From assembly GCA_949358305.1 (NCBI GenBank), contig OX442314.1, forward strand, positions 33,599,608 to 33,663,607: a stretch of DNA of 64,000 bases, read 5' to 3'. Below the pieces are notes generated by a model, which saw only the letters and a program-made list of their open reading frames with translations, had not been told where the DNA came from and searched no databases. Of this stretch, positions 54,836-64,000 are shown piece after piece. Position numbers and translations under genes: made by a program. Origin of the DNA: Strigamia acuminata. Lineage: Eukaryota; Arthropoda; Chilopoda; Geophilomorpha; Linotaeniidae. Each line of letters opens with the position of its first letter. Position 1 is the stretch's first letter.

Positions 54836-55174
54836 GATCTCGCCAGGGGCAGACTCTGCTTTTCCGAAATTATCGATGATGCATATGCAGACCAACCCCT
54901 TCGCCTGTTGCAGCAACACTGCCCCCTGTACGAATGAAGACTCGTCTTTCGACCAACTCCACATTCCTTGACAATGTCTCCTTAATGCATGCAAGCCATC
55001 CTGCTGCAGTCGATCCCACCTACACATAAAGTCCCTTTCGTCCTTCAACAATAGGATGAATGTTTTCCGAAAGTTGCGGCACATGCTGGTTCACCAGCCC
55101 CATCAACCTTCTTCACGCTCGAAACCAAAGTTGCTTGTCCCATCTCCACAATCGCTGCCACCTACTTTGGGTCC

Positions 55175-55345
55175 GGCAGCTGTGCTCACCAATGTGCACT
55201 CCCAGAAACTGTCGTTTCTACAAAATTCACATGTCCCTCTTCAGGTTCACCCCCGCAGCACCACAGTTAGTCGATTATCATGTTTTGTCTCGTTTGATTG
55301 TGTACCAAAATATCGTCTGTTTGGTATTCACAGCCCTCGCATTCT
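55175..55345 (-). pseudogene. Ty3/gypsy RT C-terminal fragment (LDD region onward)
   Basis: The minus strand gives DDILVHNQTRQN, then frameshifted pieces corresponding to GLTLN and to a FLG-x-x-V-S block (FWECTLVSTAAGPKVGG). This is the part of gypsy RT just after the catalytic YxDD. Stops and frame changes make it non-functional. Confidence 0.75.
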
Positions 55346-55394
55346 TGTGACTGGTATGGTCTTACCCACGACAGTCTGGGGATTGACTACCATG

Positions 55395-55705
55395 GGAAGG
55401 ACGCATACTCACGTAAATGATTGAGACAGGGTCTCCGGATTGTTGGGTTTTGGCCTTAAATCGTTGTCCAGGCGTCGGAGCCTCCCATCTACCCATGTGT
55501 GGCAGTGCTGTTAGGCATGCTGCACCAGCAGCCGACCCGTCACACACAGGGCCTTAGCCCCATGGGTGACGTGGCCGATCACTAACGTACATTCTGTCGT
55601 ACTTACTCGGTACGATCCATGTAGCCGCTCGTGGAAGCTGCAACAGGCACATCACCATGTTACTGAGCGTCACAGTGGTGAATGGTGAGAGAGTCAGCAC
55701 CTTCG
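55395..55705. repeat. Nested repeat inside the gypsy relic, copy 1
   Basis: Matches 56195-56490. Both start near GGACGCATACTCACGTAAAT (the second copy reads GGGACGCATACTCACGTAAA) and contain the TGTC(C/T)AGG motif, a GACCCGTCACACAC or GACCTGTCACACAC block, GTGACGTGG, and GGTGAATGGTGA towards the right end. It interrupts the RT relic, so it is younger than the gypsy element or part of a rearrangement. Confidence 0.8.
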
Positions 55706-55789
55706 CATGTCTACTCGACTCGGACGTCTGTTCTCTCTGCTCCCTCGGCTCCGTCTCTCTCACCACACCAGTCTGTTCCATCCATCCCT

Positions 55790-55880
55790 AGTTCAATCCA
55801 CCCGCAAGGGCCGACAACCTTAGGGCTACTGGGCGGTGTGTGGAGTGACGCAGGTCATCGTGGGTGGCCAAGTGGCCACA
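55790..55880 (+). repeat. SINE-like unit, copy 1
   Basis: Contains ACCTTAGGGCTACTGGGCGG, GTGTGTGGAGTGACGCAGGTCA and GGGTGGCCAAGTGGCCACAAG. The last block resembles the A box of a tRNA-derived SINE. Related copies are at 56625, 59150 and 59300. Confidence 0.5.
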
Positions 55881-55928
55881 AGCTTCCAAAATTATTTATT
55901 CGTTGTTGAAAGTACTCTGATGCTGACG

Positions 55929-56168
55929 TTATGTCAAATGGCAGTGGTTAAAACAAAAACGTCCAAATGGTGTAATAAATGTCATCAAGAGCTGTCTCCT
56001 CTCTGACGGTGCCACCTGCCAGAATCCATGGAAAGCATCGAGTTTGGTAAAACATTTTGACCATGCTACCGACGCCAACATGATATCCACATTGGACATC
56101 ATCACCATCCTTGGCCTTCTTACTCCCTTGTTCATAGGTTGTAACTGATATGGTCTTCGCCAGTGCAT
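55929..56168 (-). pseudogene. Ty3/gypsy RT N-terminal fragment
   Basis: The minus frame reads KCFTKLDAFHGFWQVAPSE then LMTFITPFGRFCFN, which is the diagnostic gypsy RT block (FTKLDAxxGFWQVPL, LLTTFITPFGRYCFN). It is collinear with the protease (57.6-57.9 kb) and integrase (54.7 kb) pieces in minus orientation. Together they form one dead gypsy element broken by nested repeats. Confidence 0.88.
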
Positions 56169-56194
56169 TCAGGGGACTGAAGACACTGGTTTGG

Positions 56195-56490
56195 GACGCA
56201 TACTCACGTAAATAACGGAAACTCCCTAATATTGGTTGGTTGGCCTTTATTAGTGTTGTCTAGGGGTATGGGGAATCCTGTTACCCAATGCGGGGGTGCC
56301 ACGAAGGCACGCCGCACCGGCAACTGACCTGTCACACACTGGGCGTCAGCCCAATTGGTGACGTGGTTGGTTCGACTAAACATTCATGTCGTACTTACCT
56401 ACGACCCGCGCGTCCACTCATGGAGACGGAATTCGCCGTAGCACTGAGTATCAACGTGGTGAATGGTGAGGAGTCCACAACCCGGGACAC
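56195..56490. repeat. Nested repeat, copy 2
   Basis: Partner of 55395-55705. It begins with ACGCATACTCACGTAAAT and contains GACCTGTCACACACTGGGCG, GTGACGTGGTTGG and GTGGTGAATGGTGAGG. It lies directly next to the RT fragment, between RT and protease pieces. Confidence 0.8.
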
Positions 56491-56609
56491 GTCTTGTTCC
56501 TTCGATGATGAATACCTTCTCCTCCTGGACTGCTAAGCAGTCGGTGCCCAACACACTTCTCTCCTCTCCTCTCCTCTCCTCTCCACACCACTCCATTCCC
56601 TCCTCCCCC

Positions 56610-56712
56610 AGGCTAGGTCAATCACCCACAGAGAGGATGACCTTTGGGGCCGTATGGCGGTGTGTGGCAGTGCCGCAGGTCACTTGGGTGGCCAAGTGGT
56701 CACAAGGTATTA
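56610..56712 (+). repeat. SINE-like unit, copy 2
   Basis: Contains GATGACCTTTGGGGCCGTAT, GGCGGTGTGTGGCAG and TTGGGTGGCCAAGTGGTCAC. Close to copy 1 and to the 59.15 and 59.30 kb copies. Confidence 0.5.
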
Positions 56713-57169
56713 AGTTGACGCATATTCGCATGTCCTGTTTTTCATCCTCACTCCATCCTCAAACGCCTTTTCCTCCTTTGGCCGTGACCATCTTCACGCA
56801 CCACTCAGTTGGGCCTTCCATTCGACTGATAATTGTCTGCTCCAACATCAAGTCCAACTGATTCTTCACTCGCACTAAAGTGGGATCGGTACCAAAATTT
56901 AACGGTCATTATCCGGCTCTAATTCAATATCATATTGTGTTATAAGTTTTGCGTGTTATGAGCTTGTCATTTCGTCGTACCGTTGAATGGAATTTGCACA
57001 ACCTATATGACCCTGTCATTTTTATCAATTGTGACGTACACCCCAGGCTGAGCTGTGAGGTTGTATCTGGGGAAACACTCCCGCATGCTTAAAAAAAATA
57101 AGAATCCCTTAAAAACATTTAATAATAAAGAATAGCAACAAAATTTTGATTCTGGTTGTGATGTCACTT

Positions 57170-57420
57170 GTGATGATCCGGTACTGCTCTTGGTGGGTTC
57201 GTGTTGGTTAGTGAAAACCAACGGAGAAATAAATGTATTCTCTTTTAGATGTTTACTTTGTCAAAACAGGCAGCAACTGATACAGGCTAATATTTTGATT
57301 TTAAAAGGTAAACTAAGATAGCAAAAGAACAATACAACTAATGACGCATAAAAATGACACACATAACATAATATTTCAACTAAAAATAAACACACTTCAA
57401 ATAACATACGAGAATCCAGA
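57170..57420. repeat. Dispersed repeat, copy 1 (related to 60.87 and 62.87 kb)
   Basis: Contains GGTGGGTTCGTGTTGGTTAG then TGAAAACCAA, a hairpin-capable word also present at 60878 (GTGGGTTCGTCTTGGTTAAT) and 62893. Further right, TTTTAGATGTTTACTTTG and CAGCAACTGA match the same relative positions in the other copies. More diverged than the other two. Confidence 0.6.
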
Positions 57421-57581
57421 TACCATGACATTACATAATTTAATAATAATGATAAAAACCCCAAACCTTACACACTCGTATCGGTTGGTGCATCAACTGC
57501 TTCTGTGTTGGTGATGTTGCTACTAGTTTCGGTCAGTGCAGCATCTCGTTGCGTTGGTTTGATGTTCGTCGCTTGTATCGG

Positions 57582-57860
57582 TCAATGCAGCATCTCGTGT
57601 TGTACAGTATTTCCGTTGTTGTTGCTAGTATCGGTTAGCAATTCATAAATCGCAAAATTTGACATGTTTGGCTCGTGACTGATGACTTTAAACAGACTTA
57701 CATTGCCATTTTCGTCTTGCAGCCAAGCAATGCCCGCTTTTGCTTTCCAATGAGTTCCAATGATGAGAGGAACAGGCAAATTCGGGATAAAATTTGCGTT
57801 TTTGATTCGGGTTTTGAATGTTCCAAAGTGGACTTCCAAATCTACAGTTCCGATGGTCGG
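57582..57860 (-). pseudogene. Ty3/gypsy-type retropepsin C-terminal fragment
   Basis: The minus frame reads EVHFGTFKTRIKNANFIP then NLPVPLIIGTHWKAKAGIAW. This is the C-terminal half of a retroviral-type aspartic protease (PNLPxPLILGxDWL motif). The catalytic D-S/T-G half is not visible upstream. His replaces the usual Asp after ILG-T. Confidence 0.72.
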
Positions 57861-57989
57861 AGCATTGTCATTTGCAGTGTTGATGAAAGTTGATGGTGGT
57901 TACTGTCGAATTTGTGTCTTGGGCAGTGTGATGTACACCCCGACCGAGCGATGCAATTCGGGTGTATCACGGGGAAAGTCTTCACTCGA

Positions 57990-59140
57990 CTCAAATTATA
58001 AGAATTCCTTCTAATAACATTAACATTGATTTAATAATAGAAAAGATAAAATAAATACTCGACACAGAGCCTAATGACCATTCTATAATTACTGTTCGGT
58101 TGTTAGTTCGTGGAACATGGATCCTTCCTAGTGCAAGTGTCTTGAATTGACTATGACTGCATGAAATTATTTATTTAGTTTGAGGACATTTAGACCAGAA
58201 TAAGTTGACGTTTTTAGTTTGGAATAATTGTTAATACAAACAAACGAAATAGGAAAAAAAAAGGAAAAAAAATTAATTGGAAAAATATTTTTATCTTACA
58301 AGTACAGAATATATATGATTTCAACCCCAAAAAAACTTTCATAAATTTATCTATTCTAATTCTTTAATGCACATATCCCTTATTTTGTGAAAGGATTTAA
58401 CTGCCTCCCACTGGTGTTGGAACTCTTCACTGCACGACTGTTCGGCCGCCGCATCACAAATAACAATTATCTTATCGCAAATTATTGCTTTCTCTCCAGT
58501 ACACCCCATGTAACCGCTCATGGAGGCTATTATAGTGGGCCCATCGCCACACTACTGAGAAGTGAGCGTCGCAGTGATGAATGGGGAGGAGAGCAGAGTC
58601 AGCAGCGGGCAAGACTGCCCTTGCTGGCTCAGGACCTTCTTAACACGTACACTTGTCTCGTTTGAAACTGTAATGTGACCCCAACTGGTTTCTTGTCCTG
58701 TTTTATTACCCAATTCTTAAGATTGCAAATCCAATTAATTTGTGAGGTTTTTAGTAATGTACTTTAAAATTATTTATTAAATCACGTAAGGAAAACAAGA
58801 TACAAATACCAAACTAATAAAAATATTATCCACTATAATTATAAAGAGATTCAACATTGAAATGGAAGTAACATTCAACTTACATGTTCGATTACCTGAA
58901 TCGATACAACACTCTTATCTCAGCAAGGGACTGACACACGAATGTATTCAAAACATGATCATGGTTTTTGTAAATCAAAACTTTTCGTGATGCATCAGAT
59001 CAATCGCAACGCCACATGACGTTGCGGCTGCTCACAAGACCAAGCACTCTTCCTCGTGACCTCTCAGCAGTGGTCGCTCGCTTTTTTTCTCTCTTTCTCT
59101 GTTTCTCACACCACTCCTTCCCTCACTTGGTCTAACCACC
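57990..59140. other. No supported gene; degenerate repeat pieces
   Basis: 58495-58600 resembles the middle of the nested repeat family (CCCATGTAACCGCTCATGGAG, then GTGAGCGTCGCAGTGATGAA). The rest is anonymous. Confidence 0.4.
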
Positions 59141-59385
59141 CCGAGAAAGAGGGATGACCTTAGGGTCACTGGGCGGTGTGTGGCAGTAATGCGGGTCACA
59201 TAAAAGTTGAATATCCCACTGACGAGTTGTGTTCAGTCATTGGTTTGACAAAACAATTCTTAAATTTACTTATATTGGATATCAATTCTTTTATATGACC
59301 TTGGGTGGCCCAGTGGTCACAGCCGTATCTTTCAACTCACTGACTGATGAATAGGTCATTGGTTGAGTTTGTAACGAGTTTTTTA
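59140..59385 (+). repeat. SINE-like units, copies 3 and 4
   Basis: 59155-59215 contains GGGATGACCTTAGGGTCACT and GGGCGGTGTGTGGCAG. 59299-59380 begins ACCTTGGGTGGCCCAGTGGT and continues to CATTGGTTGAGTTTGTA. The latter has an A-box-like TGGCCCAGTGG and a weak B-box-like GGTTGAGTT about 55 bp apart, as in tRNA-derived SINEs. It has no A-rich tail that I can define. Confidence 0.5.
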
Positions 59386-59844
59386 CGTTTCTAAGTTCTA
59401 GGTTTTCTAACATTGCATTTTTGCCATAGATGCTCTATGTAATTGTTTCGGACGATGAAACCTGGCGTGCAGCTTGATAAATTAATTACTTTCGATGTTT
59501 AAAACGGTCGCAGATTTTATTTTTCCATAGGTCCCATGTTGCAATTGTTTTTCCACATGTTTTCTGCCAATTTGACCAAGTCGAGTTCAATTCCAAAGCA
59601 AGCAAAACAAATTGTACTCACGATGTTCCCTCGCACTTGTTTAAATCTAAAGTTTATTTTTCTCAACAGCATTTAGTTTGCTCTGTTGACTGCACCATGT
59701 GAGAATTGAGACTTGTGAAGATGAAGCAACTAATGAGTTTAAAGGAAAACTCCTTGTCTAAAGTACTGTACATATGCTAAAGCAGCAGCTGGAGCTAGGC
59801 CTAAATGCCTTGCAATGTTGTTGTTAGTCCTGTTGCTTTTGGGT

Positions 59845-59897
59845 CCGGTCGGGACCGGTGGGGCGGACCGGTCAGGGGGCAGGCGCAGGGGAGGGTT
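59845..59897. other. GC-rich patch with CCGGTC palindromes
   Basis: A run including GGTCCGGTCGGGACCGGTGG, then CGGACCGGTC, in AT-rich surroundings. Several overlapping inverted words (GGACCGGTC-type). Possibly the remains of a foldback element or a low-complexity expansion. Confidence 0.45.
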
Positions 59898-59984
59898 GAT
59901 AAGGGGTCGAGGTCTTGGTTTGTCCGGGGGATGTTGCTTCCGTATCTAATCTAACCAAAAAGATGCACATAAAGAACTATACTC

Positions 59985-60180
59985 ACATTGAACCAAGTGC
60001 CATATGCCGCAGCTCAACTTGTGCTATGATCGCCGCATCCAACACTTTCTTGACATTTAGGATGGCCCGTATACGCATTCTTCACAAAAAGATCTTGTTG
60101 GTTAGTTTCTCCACCGTCGCAATGTTTCCAATGGATTTTTCTGCGCCTTTTCCAATGTGGAATTGAAAACCAAGTCAATT
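59985..60180 (-). pseudogene. Ty1/copia gag N-terminal fragment
   Basis: The minus frame reads IATVEKLTNKIFL, a stop, then RMRIRAILNVKKVLDAAI. This matches the N-terminal copia gag pattern (KLTGxNFxxWKxRMRAIL), with the stop where Trp is expected. A copia-type primer-binding site lies upstream at 60336-60354, supporting an element of the same orientation. Confidence 0.65.
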
Positions 60181-60335
60181 TTCTTATTGTAATAAGAGAA
60201 AAAATATACTTTACAATTATTGTGCCTGATTATTTCTAGACACAAAGAGTCGATTGACGGTTGTTTTCATTTGTACTCGCACTCGCAAAGTGGATTAATC
60301 TAGATAATTATTGGCGAAATATAGATGAGAAGCCA

Positions 60336-60354
60336 ACCACACTCTGCTACCAAT
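60336..60354 (-). other. Copia-type primer-binding site and LTR edge
   Basis: The minus strand reads TTGGTAGCAGAGTGTGG, close to the copia primer site (TGGTATCAGAG class). The base pattern ATTACA just before it (60355-60360 on the plus strand, TGTAAT) would be the inner end of the LTR. The outer end of that LTR is not identifiable by eye. Confidence 0.55.
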
Positions 60355-60864
60355 TGTAATGCACGGCTGGCGCCGAGTTTCCAAACCGTGTATTATTAAT
60401 ATAAAACGCATGTAATTAAAACAAGTTATTTAATCAAACACAAGTTAACAATATAAACAGAAGCATATGAAAAGAGCAACAAAACGTATCTCATTCAATG
60501 ACACACAAAAGTTCTACTTAAGGTTTTTTTTCGTCCGAAGATCTTGAAGATGGTGTGATATCCCGTCTCACTACAGTGTTCCATCAAGAACGGCTCCAAC
60601 ACTATTGTTCACATTTGGTTCACATTTAGAGAGCAACACAAGGAAACTGAATCTGTGTGTAAGTCACAGCGAGAAGCAAAGTGTGTGTTGTCTCTCTCTC
60701 TCAAAATCAATTTGATATATCAGTTCTCCCTCATGAATCATCATGACTCATTGAAACAATACAATACAATAGAATACAGTATTTCAATCCACCTTCTTCC
60801 ATTACACTCATCTTGTTACACTTGATCATATTAATAATTATAAAGCTTTGTGAAGTTTTCCAGT

Positions 60865-61200
60865 CTTCTCCTCCTGTGGGTTCGTCTTGGTTAATGAAAA
60901 CCAAGTGAAAAATGAATTTCGAGTCTCGTGGGCACAATTGTGTTTTTTGAAGTTTTATTTGCCAAGCGCAAACAGCAACTAACTAGTAATACAATTTTGA
61001 TCAAAAAAGTAAACTAATATCGAGAAAAATGATATTTTTTTAAAATGACACACAAACACTAGATACACTATACTATGACTAACAAGTAATATTATATGAC
61101 AAAAAAAGGAATTTAACACGTCTAAGATATTATTACTAATAATTATAAAGGAAAACTTTTATAAAAGAAAATGACAAAAAAAATACAAATCTCACAGCTT
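60865..61200. repeat. Dispersed repeat, copy 2 (partner at 62870-63215)
   Basis: Runs from AAGTTTTCCAGTCTTCTCC through GTGGGTTCGTCTTGGTTAAT, GTCTCGTGGGCACAATTGTG and CAAGCGCAAACAGCAACT to TACAAATCTCACAG. The copy at 62870 is collinear. Together they bracket the sulfotransferase exons. Confidence 0.9.
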
Positions 61201-61409
61201 CAATGTATAATAATATATAATATATAATAATATATCAGACCTGCAACCATGTCACACAATGTTGTTAAATAATATTGTAAAAGGCGTGGACTGTCTGCCT
61301 TTGAAGTCAACCGGCAAGGTCATTTATAGAAAAAAATACAATCCGTCAGAACGTCGCATATACTTATACGACCTCTGGTGTCAAAATACAAAAATAAATA
61401 GGAATATGC

Positions 61410-61545
61410 AGAGCAAATCTAATTACATATGTATTTCTCATATAAACTATATGCTTGCTTATGTAAGAGAACTTTTAAAAATTCATCGTTTAATTGTACG
61501 ATTCTCCTTTCTTTCTTGCGACAACCATTGCAATCCATACAATCC
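61410..61545 (-). pseudogene. Copy of sulfotransferase 3' exon tail
   Basis: CTCATATAAACTATATGCTT, AAAAATTCATCG and TGTACGATTCTCCTTTCTTTC match 61635-61720, the last codons of the real gene, with differences. Only the end of the exon is present. Confidence 0.7.
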
Positions 61546-61635
61546 AACACAAAAAAAACATGAAACACACACCAAGTATACAGTGAATACTAGTAAATGC
61601 TATAATTAAACATTTTAAAATCTTTTGCGTATATC

Positions 61636-62756
61636 TCATATAAGCCATACACTTGATTTATAGGAGAGATCGTTTAAAAATTCATCTTTTATTTGTACGA
61701 TTCTCCTTTCTTTCTTTGGAAAAGACATAACTCTACTGGTCTTAATCTGACGTAAAACTACATCAGCGTCTTCGCACAATGATTCTAATTTGCCTATTAA
61801 GACAAACTTAATATGGCATGGATGGCATATATCATGAATAGGCATCCAGTGTTCGTTGAACGGAATTTTCTGGGTTTTAGGATCGGATACATACTGTAAA
61901 AATTCCGACAGGGTAACGTCACTACCATGTCGCAAAGATTCTTTGCTTGCGTTAACCCGATATTTTCGAATTATTTTACGACCGTATTTGGTATGGAAAT
62001 ATAAATTGTATTTGTCAGTGAATTTATTCCTGTAAGCTGATAACAGTTGGTCAAATGGACGTCTGATGAATAGAAATTTGAAATAATGCTTTAAACATTT
62101 CTCTATCTCTATTTGTGTGTACCTGTTTAACGTGCAGAAAATATGTAGTCGGTGAGACTCATGTGTTGGAATATCGAGTGGTTTTCTGAGATGTGTATAA
62201 TTTCTGAGCAGCATCATGATTTTTTTCCAGTTGGTACAAGCCACCTAGAAACATGAAAAAGTGTAAAGTTTTTAACTAAAAACGAATTGACTAATGTGAC
62301 AACTTAATTTTAAAAATTTTTTAAAACCGAAGAGTCTGGCAGAAACTAAGGCGAAGGTAAAGTGCCAAGTTGACACGACCCCACGGATGACTGCATTTAT
62401 CCATTTCCACTGTACTGCAACTGTCTTCCAAACTGCACAGAGTCCAGTGAACAAATTATCTGTACGCAGTTTGCAACTCACACTTCCCGATGATTATTGA
62501 TTTTAATTGTAAGTTTTTAGTAAATGTAAAAATCCCATCTACTGCATATATTAACTTTTAATAGATCTTCCTGATTATCGCTTCTTCACATACAAAACCT
62601 ACCTTTGGCACGTAACAGTAGAGCAATTCGTGTTTATCGTCCACGATGACATGTTTCAAATTTGTATGGGTGTGTACTAATGGTTCTCGGGTTTCACAAA
62701 CACTTTGAAGTTTGAACCCTGTCTCTCTGGTTTTCATCGACAGTCGAATCAAGATC
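61636..62756 (-). CDS. Carbohydrate sulfotransferase (CHST8-14 type), 3' exons
   Basis: Two exons: 62756-62603 and 62244-61636, joined in phase 0 at CYVPK-VACTNWKK. That junction recreates the 5'-phosphosulfate-binding motif of PAPS-dependent Golgi sulfotransferases (PKVACTNWK). The 3'-phosphate motif is FIRRPFDQLLSAYRNKF. Further family marks are GSDVTLSEFLQYVSDP, NEHWMPIHDICHPC and KFVLIGKLESLCEDADVVL, all of the Sulfotransfer_2 family (chondroitin, dermatan, HNK-1 type). It would transfer sulfate to a glycan in the Golgi. The first visible exon starts in phase 2 at a good acceptor, so an upstream exon encoding the cytoplasmic tail and membrane anchor exists; I could not find it before the window end. 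Decayed partial copies lie on both sides. Confidence 0.9.
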
Positions 62757-62869
62757 CTTTATAAAGAAATAATATAATATAAAAATATTAAAATCATAAT
62801 TTCTTGTTATACATACCAAAAAAAAGGTAATGGAATATTCTTAGTACTTGTATTCCGTGTGAGAACTGT

Positions 62870-63215
62870 GAAGTTTCCAGTCTTCCCTTCCTGTGGGTCC
62901 GTCTTGGTTAATGAAAACCAAGTTGCAGAAATGAATTTAGAGTCTCGTGGGCACAGTTGTGTTTTTAGATGTTTATTTTGCAAAGCGCAAACAGCAACTA
63001 AACTAGTAATATAAATTCAATCGAAAAAGTAAACTAATATACAGAAAAATGATATTCGTTAAAAATGACACACACAAACCTCGGATACACTATACTATGA
63101 CTAAGCAATATTCAAATGACACAAAAAAGAAAAAGGAATAAAAAATTCTAGGATATTATTACTAACAATTAGAGAATATTAAAAAAGAGAAATAACAAAA
63201 ATACAAATCTCACAG
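62870..63215. repeat. Dispersed repeat, copy 3
   Basis: Collinear with 60865-61200, including CTGTGGGTCCGTCTTGGTTA, GAGTCTCGTGGGCACAGTTG and AAAGCGCAAACAGCAACTAA. It falls upstream of the visible sulfotransferase exons. Confidence 0.9.
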
Positions 63216-63664
63216 AACTGAAAAAAAAATAATTATTTTAAAAAAAGTGTTTGGATAATTTCAACAAAAAAAATCTTAAAAGAAAAAATGTGCAAATCAC
63301 TATTGAAAATTGTATTAATTGTTACATCGTTTGATATATAGAATAAATTGTCACAACTGCATTAAATGAGATGAACATTAACTGCCGTTTATTCACCGGG
63401 ACGCCATTACAATAACTCTCGGTTTTATGAACAACCAATCACAACATTACAAACACTAGCACCAACTGGTGACAATAATTGAACTAAATATATCTGAGCA
63501 AACACTACAGTTACATGGTTGGATTTTACCACAAATAAATTTAAACTTAATCCACATCTGTTATCTATATATATAAATAAAATATAAATGTCTTCTTCAC
63601 CGATTGGTTTCAAATTTTGACGTAACGTTGCATTTGAATAAGGGAGTGTTTTTATGTATTGTAC

Positions 63665-63960
63665 CTGTGATATCAGGCATCCAGTGTTCGGATGGATACT
63701 GTAAAAATTCCGACATGGTAACGTCATTACCATGTCGCAAAGACTCTTTACTTGCTTAGCCCAATATTTTCGAATTATATACTTGTAGCGACCGTATTTG
63801 GTATGGAAATATAAATTGTATTTGTCAGTGAATTTATTCCTGTAAGCTGATAACAGTTAGTCAAATGGATGTCTGAAGAAAAGAGAGATTTGAAATAATG
63901 CTTTAAACGTTTCTCTCTCTCTATTTGTGTGTATACATGTTTAATGTGCGGAAAATACTG
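63665..63960 (-). pseudogene. Decayed copy of sulfotransferase exon 2
   Basis: GACCGTATTTGGTATGGAAA, TAAATTGTATTTGTCAGTG and AATTTATTCCTGTAAGCTGA match the functional exon around 61978-62045. A deletion removes the segment between the GGCATCCAGTGTTCG and GATACTGTAAAAATTCC blocks, and insertions break the frame near 63770. No intact reading frame remains. Confidence 0.85.
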
Positions 63961-64000
63961 TGTGTGGTTGGTGTGGTTCATGTGCTGGGATAAAAAAATA

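Noticed and set aside
59305-59380. Functional tRNA gene
   Set aside because: Only the A-box-like part fits; the cloverleaf arms and a proper B box are missing, so it is at most a tRNA-derived SINE head.
61259-61609. 116-aa plus-strand ORF
   Set aside because: It overlaps the antisense of a sulfotransferase exon fragment and has no protein features.

Overview
The window looks like nuclear DNA of an invertebrate animal. It has spliced genes with short GT-AG introns (about 50-300 bp), metazoan gene families (SF3A3, a Methuselah-type GPCR, a TATDN2-like nuclease, eIF1A, a carbohydrate sulfotransferase, a dynein heavy chain fragment) and a mix of BEL/Pao, Ty1/copia and Ty3/gypsy retroelements, MITEs, minisatellites and satellite DNA. 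A Methuselah-like receptor would fit an arthropod or other ecdysozoan, but the species cannot be fixed from sequence alone.

Layout. 0-7.5 kb: a decayed copia element (minus strand) split by a very young, intact BEL/Pao retrotransposon (706-6656, identical LTRs, CTCTT target duplication). 7.5-16.6 kb: gene-poor DNA with a hypothetical 170-aa gene, a duplicated ~420-bp repeat, a frameshifted gypsy RT and an 812-bp solo LTR. 16.7-22 kb: two solid minus-strand genes, SF3A3 (intronless) and a two-exon Methuselah-like GPCR with a minisatellite-filled intron. 22-26.4 kb: minisatellites, a broken dynein heavy chain fragment, a large inverted minisatellite and an NRF1-like palindrome. 26.9-28.05 kb: an inverted copy of the TATDN2-like gene region that has lost the nuclease exons. 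28-38 kb: direct repeats, a BEL-type solo LTR, and a 1,803-aa ORF joining PHD, USP, transposase and Ulp1-like domains. 38.2-40.85 kb: a 161-bp satellite array. 41.1-44.5 kb: the TATDN2-like gene (6 exons) and eIF1A (4 exons), both plus strand. 46.7-53.0 kb: two head-to-head genes, each predicted to encode a type II membrane protein with sushi/CCP domains; the plus-strand one also carries three C-type-lectin-like domains. 53-61 kb: a shattered gypsy element, nested repeats, SINE-like units and copia remnants. 61.4-64 kb: a carbohydrate sulfotransferase (minus, 5' end not found) with two decayed partial copies.

The genes do not form one pathway. The most interesting biology is the CCP/CTLD membrane-protein pair (candidate recognition receptors sharing a ~220-bp intergenic region), the transposon protein combining ubiquitin- and SUMO-type protease folds with a transposase, and the inverted duplication around the TATDN2-like gene. 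Exon joins below were worked out by eye from splice signals and reading-frame phase; no alignments or database searches were run.
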